Source: Chryseobacterium gambrini (GTDB taxonomy: Bacteria > Bacteroidota > Bacteroidia > Flavobacteriales > Weeksellaceae). From it: a DNA stretch of 64,000 nucleotides. A program made the position numbers and the translations under genes. The stretch covers positions 1-64,000 of the forward strand of contig NZ_FTOV01000014.1 in the NCBI RefSeq assembly GCF_900156825.1. The letters are read 5' to 3'. Position 1 is the stretch's first letter. The number at the start of each line of letters is the position of its first letter. The notes below the pieces were generated by a model. The model was not told the DNA's origin. It made no database searches and was given only the letters and a program-made list of their open reading frames with translations. Positions 52,327-60,662 of the stretch are shown one piece after another.

Positions 52327-53316
52327 TTATCTGTTCAAAATCATTGCAGCTTCTTTCGCGAAATACGTGAAAATCATATCAGCACCGGCTCTTTTGAAGC
52401 AGGTTAAGCTTTCGATAATGGTTTTGTCATTATCCAGCCATCCGTTTTGTGCAGCCGCTTTTACCATTGCATATTCTCCACTCACGTTGTAAACCGCAAT
52501 CGGAAGATCAATCGCTTCACGTACTTTAGAAACAATATCCAGATACGGAAGTCCCGGTTTAATCATGATAATGTCGGCTCCTTCTTCAATATCTTTAAAA
52601 ACTTCGTTTAACGCTTCTCTGGAATTATGAAAATCCATCTGATATGTTTTTTTATCCTTCGGAATTTCCATATTATCTTTCGGCGCGCTGTCCAATGCAC
52701 TTCTGAAAGGTCCGTAGAACGAACTTGCATATTTTGCGGCATAGCTTAAAATACCCACATCCGTAAATCCGCTGTCTTCCAACGCTTCGCGAATGACCTG
52801 AACCCTGCCATCCATCATGTCACTTGGTGCCACAATGTCTGCTCCGGCTTCTGCGTGTGACACCGACATTCTTGCCAAAGCATCGTTTGTAGCATCATTT
52901 ACAATTTTTCCGTTTTCGATAATTCCGTCATGACCGTAAATAGAATAGGGATCTAAAGCAACATCGGGCATTACTACCATTTCGGGAAGCGCATCTTTGA
53001 TCGCCCTGATCGTGTTCTGCATCAGTCCGTTTTTATTCCATGCTTCTTTTCCGGTATTGTCTTTCAGGTCTTCTGAAACCTTCATATAAAGATTAACCGC
53101 TTTTACACCTAAAGAAAATAATTCCTTACATTCTTTCACCGTCAGATCAATACTCCTTCTGAAAATTCCCGGCATCGACGGGATCGGTTCTTCTTTATTT
53201 TCGCCCTCCATTACGAAGATCGGCATTACAAAATCATTGGTTGTAAGAGAACATTCTCTTACCAGACTTCTTACAGATTCGTTTACTCTCAGCCTTCTAT
53301 TTCTTGAATGTATCAT
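52327..53316 (-). CDS. hemB: porphobilinogen synthase (delta-aminolevulinate dehydratase)
   Basis: 329 aa, normal length. MIHSRNRRLRVNESVRSL opens the protein; GADIIMIKPGLPYLDIV carries the active-site lysine region and YNVSGEYAMVKAA the second. The metal region reads MPDVALDPYSIYGHDG, with Asp replacing the zinc-site cysteines, so this is probably the magnesium-dependent type. It condenses two 5-aminolevulinate molecules in heme synthesis. A minus-strand -7 element (CAAATTTA, 53347-53354) lies 30 bp before the start. Confidence 0.96.
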   Translation of the reverse strand: MIHSRNRRLRVNESVRSLVRECSLTTNDFVMPIFVMEGENKEEPIPSMPGIFRRSIDLTVKECKELFSLGVKAVNLYMKVSEDLKDNTGKEAWNKNGLMQNTIRAIKDALPEMVVMPDVALDPYSIYGHDGIIENGKIVNDATNDALARMSVSHAEAGADIVAPSDMMDGRVQVIREALEDSGFTDVGILSYAAKYASSFYGPFRSALDSAPKDNMEIPKDKKTYQMDFHNSREALNEVFKDIEEGADIIMIKPGLPYLDIVSKVREAIDLPIAVYNVSGEYAMVKAAAQNGWLDNDKTIIESLTCFKRAGADMIFTYFAKEAAMILNR

Positions 53317-53376
53317 TTTGGAATACTTTTTGAATGAAATTTAATGCAAATTTACTACAACTTATATAAAAAACTA

Positions 53377-53407
53377 TTGCGTAGAATTGCAGAATTAATT
53401 ATTTTTG
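53377..53407 (+). promoter_or_regulatory. promoter of the T9SS-domain gene
   Basis: TTG at 53377-53379 and TATTTTTG at 53400-53407 are separated by 20 bp, matching the Flavobacterium -33/-7 arrangement. The start codon is 29 bp beyond. Confidence 0.55.
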
Positions 53408-53436
53408 TTAAAATATCCCTTAGAAATTATAATTTG

Positions 53437-53787
53437 ATGAGAAAACTTTTACTTTTGTTTATCTTTTTAGGCGCATTTGTTGGATTTTCCAACAATATGA
53501 AAGCGCAGATTAAAGAGCCGGCTTCCTTCTCTCAGAAGTCTGATGACGGAGTGCTTGTTGCTTATCCTAATCCGGCAAAGGATTTCCTTATCGTAAAGGC
53601 TAAGGATCCTAACCTGAAAATCCGAAGTGTGATTTTCTATTCGATTTTAGGTACGCAGGTTGCAAGTTATTCAGTCAATATGAATTCCGGAGAGATTAAT
53701 ATTGAAAAATTAAAGCCGGGTAAATATTTAATCCGATATATTCTGAGTGACAATACAATGAAAGTCACGCAGATTATGAAACAATAA
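53437..53787 (+). CDS. minimal T9SS sorting-domain protein
   Basis: 116 aa from ATG 53437 (MRKLLLLFIFLGAF), where a signal peptide begins; a longer frame from 53344 crosses the promoter. After ~25 residues of signal and a short linker, the protein is essentially one type IX C-terminal sorting domain: VLVAYPNPAKDFLIVKA, GTQVASYSV, INIEKLKPGKYLIRY, TQIMKQ. No functional passenger is visible. It may be a scaffold, competitor or regulator of the export machinery, or the remains of a larger protein. A terminator follows. Confidence 0.75.
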   Translation: MRKLLLLFIFLGAFVGFSNNMKAQIKEPASFSQKSDDGVLVAYPNPAKDFLIVKAKDPNLKIRSVIFYSILGTQVASYSVNMNSGEINIEKLKPGKYLIRYILSDNTMKVTQIMKQ

Positions 53788-53791
53788 TTTA

Positions 53792-53819
53792 AATCCTGAT
53801 AATCATCAGGATTTTTTCT
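53792..53819 (+). terminator. terminator
   Basis: A 9-bp perfect stem (53792-53800 with 53805-53813) with loop AATC is followed by TTTTTCTT. Confidence 0.85.
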
Positions 53820-53879
53820 TTTAGCTTAATTATTCCGTAACTTTCGGAACATTTTTATCCTAATTATAAAAACAAATTA

Positions 53880-54791
53880 ATGCTAAAAGCTGAACATATT
53901 AGAAAGACCTATAACGCAGGTAAAAAGGTAGCTTTGGATGATTTCAGCATCCATGTTCCGAAAGGAAGTGTTTATGGGCTTTTAGGTCCGAACGGAGCCG
54001 GAAAAACTTCTTTTATCCGGATCATCAATCAGATTACACAGGCGGATTCCGGAGAAATACAGATCAACGGACAAAAGCTTAATCCGGATCACATCAAAGA
54101 TATCGGATATATGCCTGAAGAACGCGGGCTGTATAAAAACATGACGGTTGGAGATCAGCTTCTCTACTTCGGAGAGTTGAAAGGCATGAAAAAGAATGAT
54201 GCTTTAACTGAGGCAAAAAAATGGTTTGATAAACTTCACATCGACCAATGGTGGAAGAAAAAGCTGTCTGAGCTGTCAAAAGGAATGGCACAGAAAATAC
54301 AGTTTGTGGTTACTGTTCTTCACCGTCCGCATTTATTGATTCTTGATGAACCTTTTTCGGGTTTTGATCCTGTGAATGCCAATTTAATTAAAGACCAGAT
54401 TATTGATCTTAAGAATAACGGAACTACCATCATCCTTTCTACTCACCGAATGGAAAGTGTGGAGGAAATGTGCGATTATGTAGCTTTGATTAATAACTCA
54501 AAAAAGATTATCGACGGAAGGGTTTTCGATGTACGCGAGAAATTCAAGAAAAATATTTTTGGGATCACGCTTTCTGATGTAAAAAACGATCAACTGGAAA
54601 GTTTCCAAAATAAGTATGAGATTTTCAATATCAATAATGAAAATAACTTAGTTTCCTTTGATCTGAAAAATGAGACTGACCAGAATCATATTCTTCTGGA
54701 TCTAATAAATGTAGGAAAAGTAAGGTCATTCGACGAAAAAATTCCGAGTATGAAAGAGGTGTTTATTAATGCGGTAAGCAATAATTCTTAA
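53880..54791 (+). CDS. ABC transporter ATPase (NatA-like)
   Basis: 303 aa. Walker A GPNGAGKTS (36-44), a signature ELSKGMAQK rather than the common LSGGQ, Walker B LLILDEPFSGFDP with the H-loop STHRMES, and a C-terminal DUF4162-type regulatory region. This set, including the altered signature, is typical of NatA-type exporters. The permease gene follows after 2 bp, so the two form one NatAB-like system. Substrate, sodium or a drug, is uncertain. Confidence 0.9.
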   Translation: MLKAEHIRKTYNAGKKVALDDFSIHVPKGSVYGLLGPNGAGKTSFIRIINQITQADSGEIQINGQKLNPDHIKDIGYMPEERGLYKNMTVGDQLLYFGELKGMKKNDALTEAKKWFDKLHIDQWWKKKLSELSKGMAQKIQFVVTVLHRPHLLILDEPFSGFDPVNANLIKDQIIDLKNNGTTIILSTHRMESVEEMCDYVALINNSKKIIDGRVFDVREKFKKNIFGITLSDVKNDQLESFQNKYEIFNINNENNLVSFDLKNETDQNHILLDLINVGKVRSFDEKIPSMKEVFINAVSNNS

Positions 54792-54793
54792 TT

Positions 54794-56101
54794 ATGAATA
54801 ACATTTTTTTAATTACAAAAAGAGAATTTCTTACGCAGGTTAAGAAAAAATCTTTCATCATATTAACGCTTTTAGCTCCGATTCTTTTACTGGGTTTTGG
54901 TGCTGTCATCGGTTTGATGTTTAAGGCTAATGAATCTCACAGCATTATTGAAGTGGTGGATAAAAACGGTCTGTTTAAAAATCAACTGAAATCGAATGAT
55001 AAACTGAACTATGTTTTTGTTTCTGCGGCAGATGAAAAGTCCAAAATCAATAATCTTAAGAACAATGAATCTTTAGACGGGATTTTGGTTCTGCCTGAAC
55101 TGAAAGATCAGAATTTTGACGAATTAGAAAAGAATACAAGACTTGTTATCAACAATAAAATCGGGTTCGATACGAAGCAGAAAATTGTTTCGGACATTAA
55201 CGAAGTCATCAAAAAAGAAAAAATAAAGAAACTGGGCATTGCTGAGCTACAGCTTGATAATCTGGATAAAAGTTTCAATTTAAAAACCATCAACGTTTCA
55301 GAAAACAATAAAGAAGATTCCGATCTTGCTTTCGGCGTGAAAAGTGTTCTGAGTATGCTTTTAATGTACGTTACTTTTATGTTTATCATTATTTACGGAG
55401 TTAGGGTAATGAGAAGCGTACTGGAAGAGAAAAACAACCGTGTTGTGGAAATTATTATTTCTTCGGTAAAACCTTTTGAACTGATGATGGGAAAAATTCT
55501 GGGGGTAACAATGGTTGCACTTACTCAATTTATCGTTTGGATCACGATGTCGGTTATCGGAGCTTTGGTGCTGAATACCGGATTTTCTGCTATTCCTAAA
55601 AATATTCCCGGAAATGAAGGTGTTGCTGAAAAATTTGATATTTTACAGATGGGAACCCAGATTTCACACAGTTTACTGGAACTGAATTTCCCATTAATTA
55701 TTTTCGTTTTTATAACATTTTTCCTTTTGGGATATATCTTTTACAGTTCCATTTATGCCGCAATCGGTTCTGCTGTAGATAACGAAACAGAGACACAGCA
55801 GTTCACCTTGTTTGCTGTACTGCCTTTAATGCTTGGAATGTACGGAAGTTTTACGCTAATGAATAATCCGGATGGTCCTTTAGGATTCTGGCTTTCTATT
55901 ATTCCGTTTACGTCTCCTGTGGCAATGATCGCGAGAATTCCTTACGGAGTTCCGGCGTGGCAGATTGCGCTGTCTATTGGCTTGCTTTTAGGAACGACTC
56001 TTTTTATGATATTTCTGGCAGGTAAAATTTACCGTGTAGGAATTTTAATGTACGGAAATAAAGCGACTCTGAAGGAAATCTGGAAATGGATTAAAGGATA
56101 A
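54794..56101 (+). CDS. ABC-2 permease (NatB-like)
   Basis: 435 aa. One N-terminal membrane helix (FIILTLLAPILLLGFGAVIG), a large extracytoplasmic loop (~50-180), then about five further helices with the family motif VLEEKNNRVVEIIISSVKPFELMMGKILG. This layout is that of NatB/YhaP-type ABC-2 permeases, which export Na+ or other small cargo. It forms a complex with the preceding ATPase, 2 bp upstream. A strong bidirectional terminator follows. Confidence 0.9.
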   Translation: MNNIFLITKREFLTQVKKKSFIILTLLAPILLLGFGAVIGLMFKANESHSIIEVVDKNGLFKNQLKSNDKLNYVFVSAADEKSKINNLKNNESLDGILVLPELKDQNFDELEKNTRLVINNKIGFDTKQKIVSDINEVIKKEKIKKLGIAELQLDNLDKSFNLKTINVSENNKEDSDLAFGVKSVLSMLLMYVTFMFIIIYGVRVMRSVLEEKNNRVVEIIISSVKPFELMMGKILGVTMVALTQFIVWITMSVIGALVLNTGFSAIPKNIPGNEGVAEKFDILQMGTQISHSLLELNFPLIIFVFITFFLLGYIFYSSIYAAIGSAVDNETETQQFTLFAVLPLMLGMYGSFTLMNNPDGPLGFWLSIIPFTSPVAMIARIPYGVPAWQIALSIGLLLGTTLFMIFLAGKIYRVGILMYGNKATLKEIWKWIKG

Positions 56102-56125
56102 GTTTTAAACAGAATTTTTAAATAA

Positions 56126-56160
56126 AAAAACTCCCGAAACATTAAGTTTCGGGAGTTTTT
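56126..56160. terminator. bidirectional terminator
   Basis: A perfect 15-bp stem (56126-56140 with 56146-56160) with loop ATTAA is flanked by A- and T-runs. Confidence 0.92.
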
Positions 56161-56182
56161 ATGTTTTGATTAGAATCAATTT

Positions 56183-56845
56183 TTATTTGAAGATGTAGCT
56201 TAAGCTTAAACTAAGAACCTGCTCAGACTTTCCTTTATTGGTCCCTTTCGGCTCCTGATCAAGGCCGGGATATGTATTCGTAACTCCGAAATCATATTTT
56301 GCCGTAAGTTCAAGCTGTCTTTTATAACTATATCCTACTCCTAGTCCTATTCCAAAGTTAAATGAACTCGCTTTACCGTTTACATTAGGATAATTCGGAT
56401 CAATCTGATCTTTTGTGTAGTAGATCTTAGGTGCGTTTTTAACGTTCTGACTTAATAAAAAATTAAATCTGGGACCTATTAACCCAAAAAATTCAGATTC
56501 AGATTCAGAAAAATACCCTTTAAACGAGATCGGTACACTCAGATAGTTATTTGCGTATACCGCGTCATAACCGGGATAGTTTTTAGCATCTTTATCCTTT
56601 CCTGTTTCTCCTGCTCCAAAGTAAACTACTTCAGGCTGTATGAAAAACTGGTTGGCTGAACCTATCGGTATTAAAGCCAATACTCCTGCCTGAACGGTAT
56701 ATCTCGGTCCGGAAGGGTTATGAGCATTCTTCACTCGGGAATAGTTTCCTCCTACAGTAACACCGAATCTTGTGCTGCCAAAATCGATCTGTGCGAAAGA
56801 CATGGTAGAAAGTGCCAATGCAGAGGCTAATAAAAATTTTTTCAT
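56183..56845 (-). CDS. outer-membrane beta-barrel (porin-family) protein
   Basis: 220 aa. Signal peptide (~1-18, MKKFLLASALALSTMSFAQ), then about eight beta-strands with alternating aromatic residues, ending SEQVLSLSLSYIFK with the terminal aromatic needed for BAM assembly. It resembles the outer-membrane beta-barrel family of small flavobacterial porins. The glycine-rich loops do not identify a substrate. It starts 16 bp after sucD on the same strand and may be cotranscribed with it, an odd pairing. Confidence 0.82.
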   Translation of the reverse strand: MKKFLLASALALSTMSFAQIDFGSTRFGVTVGGNYSRVKNAHNPSGPRYTVQAGVLALIPIGSANQFFIQPEVVYFGAGETGKDKDAKNYPGYDAVYANNYLSVPISFKGYFSESESEFFGLIGPRFNFLLSQNVKNAPKIYYTKDQIDPNYPNVNGKASSFNFGIGLGVGYSYKRQLELTAKYDFGVTNTYPGLDQEPKGTNKGKSEQVLSLSLSYIFK

Positions 56846-56861
56846 ATCGTTATGTTTTATG

Positions 56862-57734
56862 TTATCCTAGAATTTTTGCAACAGTAGCACCGATGTCTGC
56901 AGGAGAGTCTACCACGTTAATTCCGTTTTCTCTCATGATTTCCATCTTAGCCTGAGCTGTATCTTCTGCTCCGCCTACGATTGCACCTGCGTGTCCCATT
57001 GTTCTACCTTTTGGAGCAGTCTGTCCTGCGATGAAACCTACAACCGGCTTTGTAGAACCACTTGCTTTGTACCATCTTGCTGCTTCAGCTTCAAGACCTC
57101 CACCGATTTCTCCGATCATTACCACTGCTTCAGTTTCAGGATCGTTGATGAATAATTCCAAAGCTTCTCTTGTAGTTGTTCCAATGATCGGGTCTCCACC
57201 GATACCGATTGCTGTAGAAATACCGTAACCCGCTCTTACTACCTGATCTGCAGCTTCGTAAGTAAGAGTACCAGATTTAGAAACGATACCTACTTTACCT
57301 TTTTTGAAAACGAAACCTGGCATAATCCCAATTTTAGCTTCTTCAGAAGTAATGATTCCCGGGCAGTTCGGACCGATTAATCTGCAGTCTCTGTCAGCAA
57401 TGTAAGATTTTACTTTCACCATATCTGCTACAGGAATACCTTCAGTAATACATACAATTACTTTGATTCCTGCTTCAGCAGCTTCCATAATAGCGTCAGC
57501 AGCAAATGCAGGCGGTACGAAAATGATACTTACGTTAGCTCCGGCTTTTTCTACAGCATCTGCTACCGTATTGAATACAGGCTTCCCTAAGTGCTCGCTT
57601 CCTCCTTTTCCCGGAGTAACACCACCTACTACGTTGGTTCCGTATTCGATCATCTGGCTTGCGTGGAAAGTACCTTCGTTCCCTGTAAATCCTTGTACAA
57701 TTACTTTAGAATCTTTGTTTACTAAAATTGACAT
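56862..57734 (-). CDS. sucD: succinate-CoA ligase subunit alpha
   Basis: 290 aa, standard length. The CoA-binding Rossmann domain opens VNKDSKVIVQGFTGNEGTFH, and the phosphohistidine lies in GRTMGHAGAIVGG near residue 245. GPNCPGI and SKSGTLTYEA are conserved. It makes succinyl-CoA, GDP or ADP forms being possible, in the TCA cycle. The beta subunit is not adjacent here. It is followed by an outer-membrane protein 16 bp downstream. Confidence 0.97.
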   Translation of the reverse strand: MSILVNKDSKVIVQGFTGNEGTFHASQMIEYGTNVVGGVTPGKGGSEHLGKPVFNTVADAVEKAGANVSIIFVPPAFAADAIMEAAEAGIKVIVCITEGIPVADMVKVKSYIADRDCRLIGPNCPGIITSEEAKIGIMPGFVFKKGKVGIVSKSGTLTYEAADQVVRAGYGISTAIGIGGDPIIGTTTREALELFINDPETEAVVMIGEIGGGLEAEAARWYKASGSTKPVVGFIAGQTAPKGRTMGHAGAIVGGAEDTAQAKMEIMRENGINVVDSPADIGATVAKILG

Positions 57735-57824
57735 TTTATTATTTATTTAATTTATTTATTACTTTTTAAATGCACACAAATTTAATTAAATTTCTTTGAT
57801 TAAAGATAAATCTAACTAATTTGT

Positions 57825-58727
57825 TTATTTGAGATTTCTCAGTTTAACTTCTTTTTTCAGATAGGTTTTAAAATCTTCTGCAAACATCCCGATATAGGTA
57901 CCTTTTTCGAGGTCTCTGTTTACTCCGGTTTTCCCTAATATTACAGCTCCGCTCTCGATTTTATTTCCTGAAGCAATGCCGACCTGTCCCCATAAAGTAA
58001 CTTCATCACCAATTACGCAGCATCCAGCAATACCGACCTGAGAAGCGATAAGACATTTTTTTCCGATAACGGTATCGTGCCCGATCTGAATCTGATTATC
58101 CAGAACGGAACCTTCTCCGATAATGGTAGAATCTGTAACTCCTCTGTCGATTGTACAACCGTTTCCGATCTCTACATTGTTTTCGATCACTACGTTTCCT
58201 ACCGAAATCAGGCGGTCGAAATTGCCGTTCAGTTTTCTGTAATAAAAAGCGTCGCCGCCTAAAACAGTGTTGGACTGTATCACTACATTGTCGCCAATTA
58301 CGGTTCTGTCGCCAATGACAACATTAGGAAAAATCAGGGTATTTTTTCCTATTTTCACATTATTTCCGATAACCGCAGAAGCATGAATTTTTGTTCCCTC
58401 TCCTATTTCGACATCATGAAGTTCTTCGGTGAAGTTATAAATTCTTGTAAAGTGGGTATTGATTTTATTGAAATCTCTGAAAGGGTCTTCGGAAACCAAC
58501 AGTGCTTTTCCCTCTGGACATTCCACTTCTTTATCGATCAAAATAATCGTCGCAGCGGAATTTAATGCTTTATCGTAATATTTCGGATGGTTAACAAAAA
58601 CGATTTCACCGGCTTTTACCATGTGAATTTCGTTCGTTCCCAATACTTCGAAGTCTTCTGAACCTACAAATTTTGCCCCGATAAGTTCGGCAATGGTTTT
58701 CAATTTTTGGGGTTGATGAAACGTCAT
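57825..58727 (-). CDS. LpxD-like UDP-3-O-acylglucosamine N-acyltransferase paralogue
   Basis: 300 aa. An N-terminal sugar-binding-like domain (~1-100, LKTIAELIGAKFVG... KAGEIVFVNHPKYYDK) precedes a left-handed beta-helix of hexapeptide repeats. NQIQIGHDTVIGKKC gives a histidine at the LpxD catalytic position, followed by QVGIAGCCVIGDEVTLWGQ. It is shorter than the second lpxD (62065, ~340 aa) and its family assignment is solid, but its substrate is not; it may use a different acyl chain or sugar. It shares the strand of the lipid A cluster but is separated from it by efp. Confidence 0.8.
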   Translation of the reverse strand: MTFHQPQKLKTIAELIGAKFVGSEDFEVLGTNEIHMVKAGEIVFVNHPKYYDKALNSAATIILIDKEVECPEGKALLVSEDPFRDFNKINTHFTRIYNFTEELHDVEIGEGTKIHASAVIGNNVKIGKNTLIFPNVVIGDRTVIGDNVVIQSNTVLGGDAFYYRKLNGNFDRLISVGNVVIENNVEIGNGCTIDRGVTDSTIIGEGSVLDNQIQIGHDTVIGKKCLIASQVGIAGCCVIGDEVTLWGQVGIASGNKIESGAVILGKTGVNRDLEKGTYIGMFAEDFKTYLKKEVKLRNLK

Positions 58728-58818
58728 ATTTTTTTAAATGATGTTTTAAATTTTCAACCGTGTTTAGTTTGGAATCTTGACACGGATTTGTTTTTCCAAC
58801 TTTAATCGCAGCCCGACC

Positions 58819-58846
58819 ATACCCTTCGACAAGCTCAGGAGGGTAC
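58819..58846. repeat. dispersed CTTCGACAAGCTCAGGA-type element
   Basis: ACCCTTCGACAAGCTCAGG with an inverted flank (TACCC.../...GGGTA) is a member of the CCTTCGAC-GCTCAGGA class, also at 45977-46008. It lies in the 190-bp gap between efp and the lpxD-like gene. Confidence 0.65.
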
Positions 58847-58917
58847 ACTACAAAGCTGCCATAAAAAATGAAAGCTGAAAGTTGTGATACTTCCAGCCTC
58901 ATATTATTTGTGAATAA

Positions 58918-59484
58918 TTATTCTTTTACTCTTTCAAGGTAAGAACCGTCTTCTGTGCTTACTTTGATTTTGTCTCCCGGTTCAATGAACAGAGGAACCA
59001 TCACTCTTGCTCCTGTTTCTACGATTGCATTTTTAAGAGCGTTGGTTGCAGTGTTTCCTTTTACACCCGGATCTGCTTCCACAACTTCCAGATAAACGGA
59101 CTGCGGTAATTCTGCAGAAAGCGGAGTCTCGTCCACTTCTTTCAAAATGATTGTTACTTCTTCACCCGCTTTCATCAGGTTGGAGTTTTCGATCATTTCT
59201 TTGTTAAGGTATAACTGAGAGAAATCATCGTTATTCATGAAGTGGAAGCCATTTTCATCATCATAAAGATACTGGTATTTTCTTGTGATTACTTTTACCT
59301 CATCAATTTTATGACCTGCAGAGAAAGTATTGTCGATTACTTTACCGTTGGTTACAGATTTTAATTTTGTTCTAACGAAAGCAGGACCTTTTCCCGGTTT
59401 TACGTGAAGGAATTCGATAACTTTATAAATATCGTTGCTGTATTCGATGCAAAGTCCTTTTCTGATATCGTTACTTGTTGCCAT
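58918..59484 (-). CDS. efp: translation elongation factor P
   Basis: 188 aa, three beta-barrel domains. MATSNDIRKGLCIEYSND starts the first domain, and the loop LHVKPGKGPAFVRTKLKS carries the conserved modified-lysine or proline-rich site that rescues ribosomes at polyproline stretches. The C-terminus has LFIEPGDKIKVSTEDGSYLERV. No modification enzyme is adjacent. It lies between the lpxA-side genes and the lpxD-like paralogue, all on one strand. Confidence 0.96.
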   Translation of the reverse strand: MATSNDIRKGLCIEYSNDIYKVIEFLHVKPGKGPAFVRTKLKSVTNGKVIDNTFSAGHKIDEVKVITRKYQYLYDDENGFHFMNNDDFSQLYLNKEMIENSNLMKAGEEVTIILKEVDETPLSAELPQSVYLEVVEADPGVKGNTATNALKNAIVETGARVMVPLFIEPGDKIKVSTEDGSYLERVKE

Positions 59485-59502
59485 TAATTATTATATATTT
59501 TT

Positions 59503-59841
59503 TTATTTTCTTTTGTTAAATTGTATTCCTTCTCCCTGAGTTGGAAGTCTGTTGAAAACATTATTGTTGAATGAATTCACATTATTATTCAGTCTGTTTA
59601 CATTGGTCTGGATCTCGGAATGATAGGGATTTGCAGTTCCAAAAATTGAACTGCTGCCGGAATTATTCTGTTTCAGAATATCATTCAGATTATGTTTAGC
59701 AATGCTGTCATTGGATTTTGAAGGCAGTCTTCTTTCCAGAATGGAAGTCTTGGCTGTTTTTTCCGTTTTTAATCCTTCTGTCTGTTGTCCGGACAAAAAA
59801 AATATGGTAAAAAACATTAAAACAAAAATCAGACTTTTCAT
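59503..59841 (-). CDS. small secreted hypothetical protein
   Basis: 112 aa. The signal peptide (MKSLIFVLMFFTIFFLSGQ) is followed by a polar, asparagine- and serine-rich tail (NNSGSSSIFGTANPYHSE, NRLNNNVNSFNNNVFNRL) with no recognisable domain, so largely disordered. It lies 26 bp after lpxA and 18 bp before efp on the same strand, which suggests cotranscription with lipid A genes. It may be an envelope factor, but no function is visible. Confidence 0.65.
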   Translation of the reverse strand: MKSLIFVLMFFTIFFLSGQQTEGLKTEKTAKTSILERRLPSKSNDSIAKHNLNDILKQNNSGSSSIFGTANPYHSEIQTNVNRLNNNVNSFNNNVFNRLPTQGEGIQFNKRK

Positions 59842-59867
59842 TGATAACAGTGCTAAATTTATCTTTA

Positions 59868-60662
59868 TTATTCTCTTTCCTTCCCCGTTCCGTATCCTTT
59901 TACGATCCCTCTCGGAGAGTTCTGGATAAACTGAAGGATTTCATCTCTTTCAGCCGTCGGAAGCATTTCTTTTTCGATGTAAAGCAACGCTTGGGAAACA
60001 TTCATTTTCATCTGGAAAATTGCTCTGTAAATTTTCTGAATTTCAAAGATTTTTTCGTTGGTAAATCCTCTCCTTCTTAAACCTACGGAATTAATTCCTG
60101 CATAAGACATCGGCTCTCTCGCTACTTTTACATAAGGCGGAATGTCTTTTCTTACCAGAGTACCACCTGAAATCATTACGTGTTTTCCGATTTTTCCGAA
60201 CTGATGAACAGCAGATAAACCACCCATTACGGTATAATCTCCGATTTCTACGTGGCCTGCAATACCGCACCCGTTTACGATGATCACATGATCTCCGATA
60301 ACACAGTCATGAGCAATGTGGGAAGTTGCCATAATAAGGCAGTTTTTTCCTATTTTGGTAAATCCGAGGGCTTTTGTTCCTCTGTTTACCGTTACACATT
60401 CTCTGATCGTTGTTTCATCGCCGATAATTACCTGCGTATCTTCACCATCAAATTTCAAATCCTGAGGAATCGCAGAAATTACCGTTCCCGGAAAAATTCT
60501 GCAATTTTTACCGATTCTTGCACCATCCATGATGGTAACATTGGGACCAATCCATGTTCCTTCGCCAATTTCCACGTCCCCTGCAATAGTAGTAAAGGGT
60601 TCTACGATTACATTTTTGCTGATTTTCGCACGTTTATCTACGGCTGCTAATTGATGAATCAT
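59868..60662 (-). CDS. lpxA: UDP-N-acetylglucosamine acyltransferase
   Basis: 264 aa. Left-handed beta-helix with hexapeptide repeats; the catalytic histidine is in MATSHIAHDCVIGDH. GGLSAVHQFGKIGKHVMISGG and the helical C-terminus SYAGINSVGLRRRGF are typical of LpxA. It adds the 3-hydroxyacyl chain to UDP-GlcNAc, the first lipid A step. The start abuts the lpxC-fabZ stop codon with no gap, so translation is coupled. Confidence 0.96.
   Translation of the reverse strand: MIHQLAAVDKRAKISKNVIVEPFTTIAGDVEIGEGTWIGPNVTIMDGARIGKNCRIFPGTVISAIPQDLKFDGEDTQVIIGDETTIRECVTVNRGTKALGFTKIGKNCLIMATSHIAHDCVIGDHVIIVNGCGIAGHVEIGDYTVMGGLSAVHQFGKIGKHVMISGGTLVRKDIPPYVKVAREPMSYAGINSVGLRRRGFTNEKIFEIQKIYRAIFQMKMNVSQALLYIEKEMLPTAERDEILQFIQNSPRGIVKGYGTGKERE

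Noticed and set aside
58606..58902. 98-codon minus-strand frame
   Set aside because: It overlaps the start of the lpxD-like gene and a dispersed repeat and has no protein-like features.
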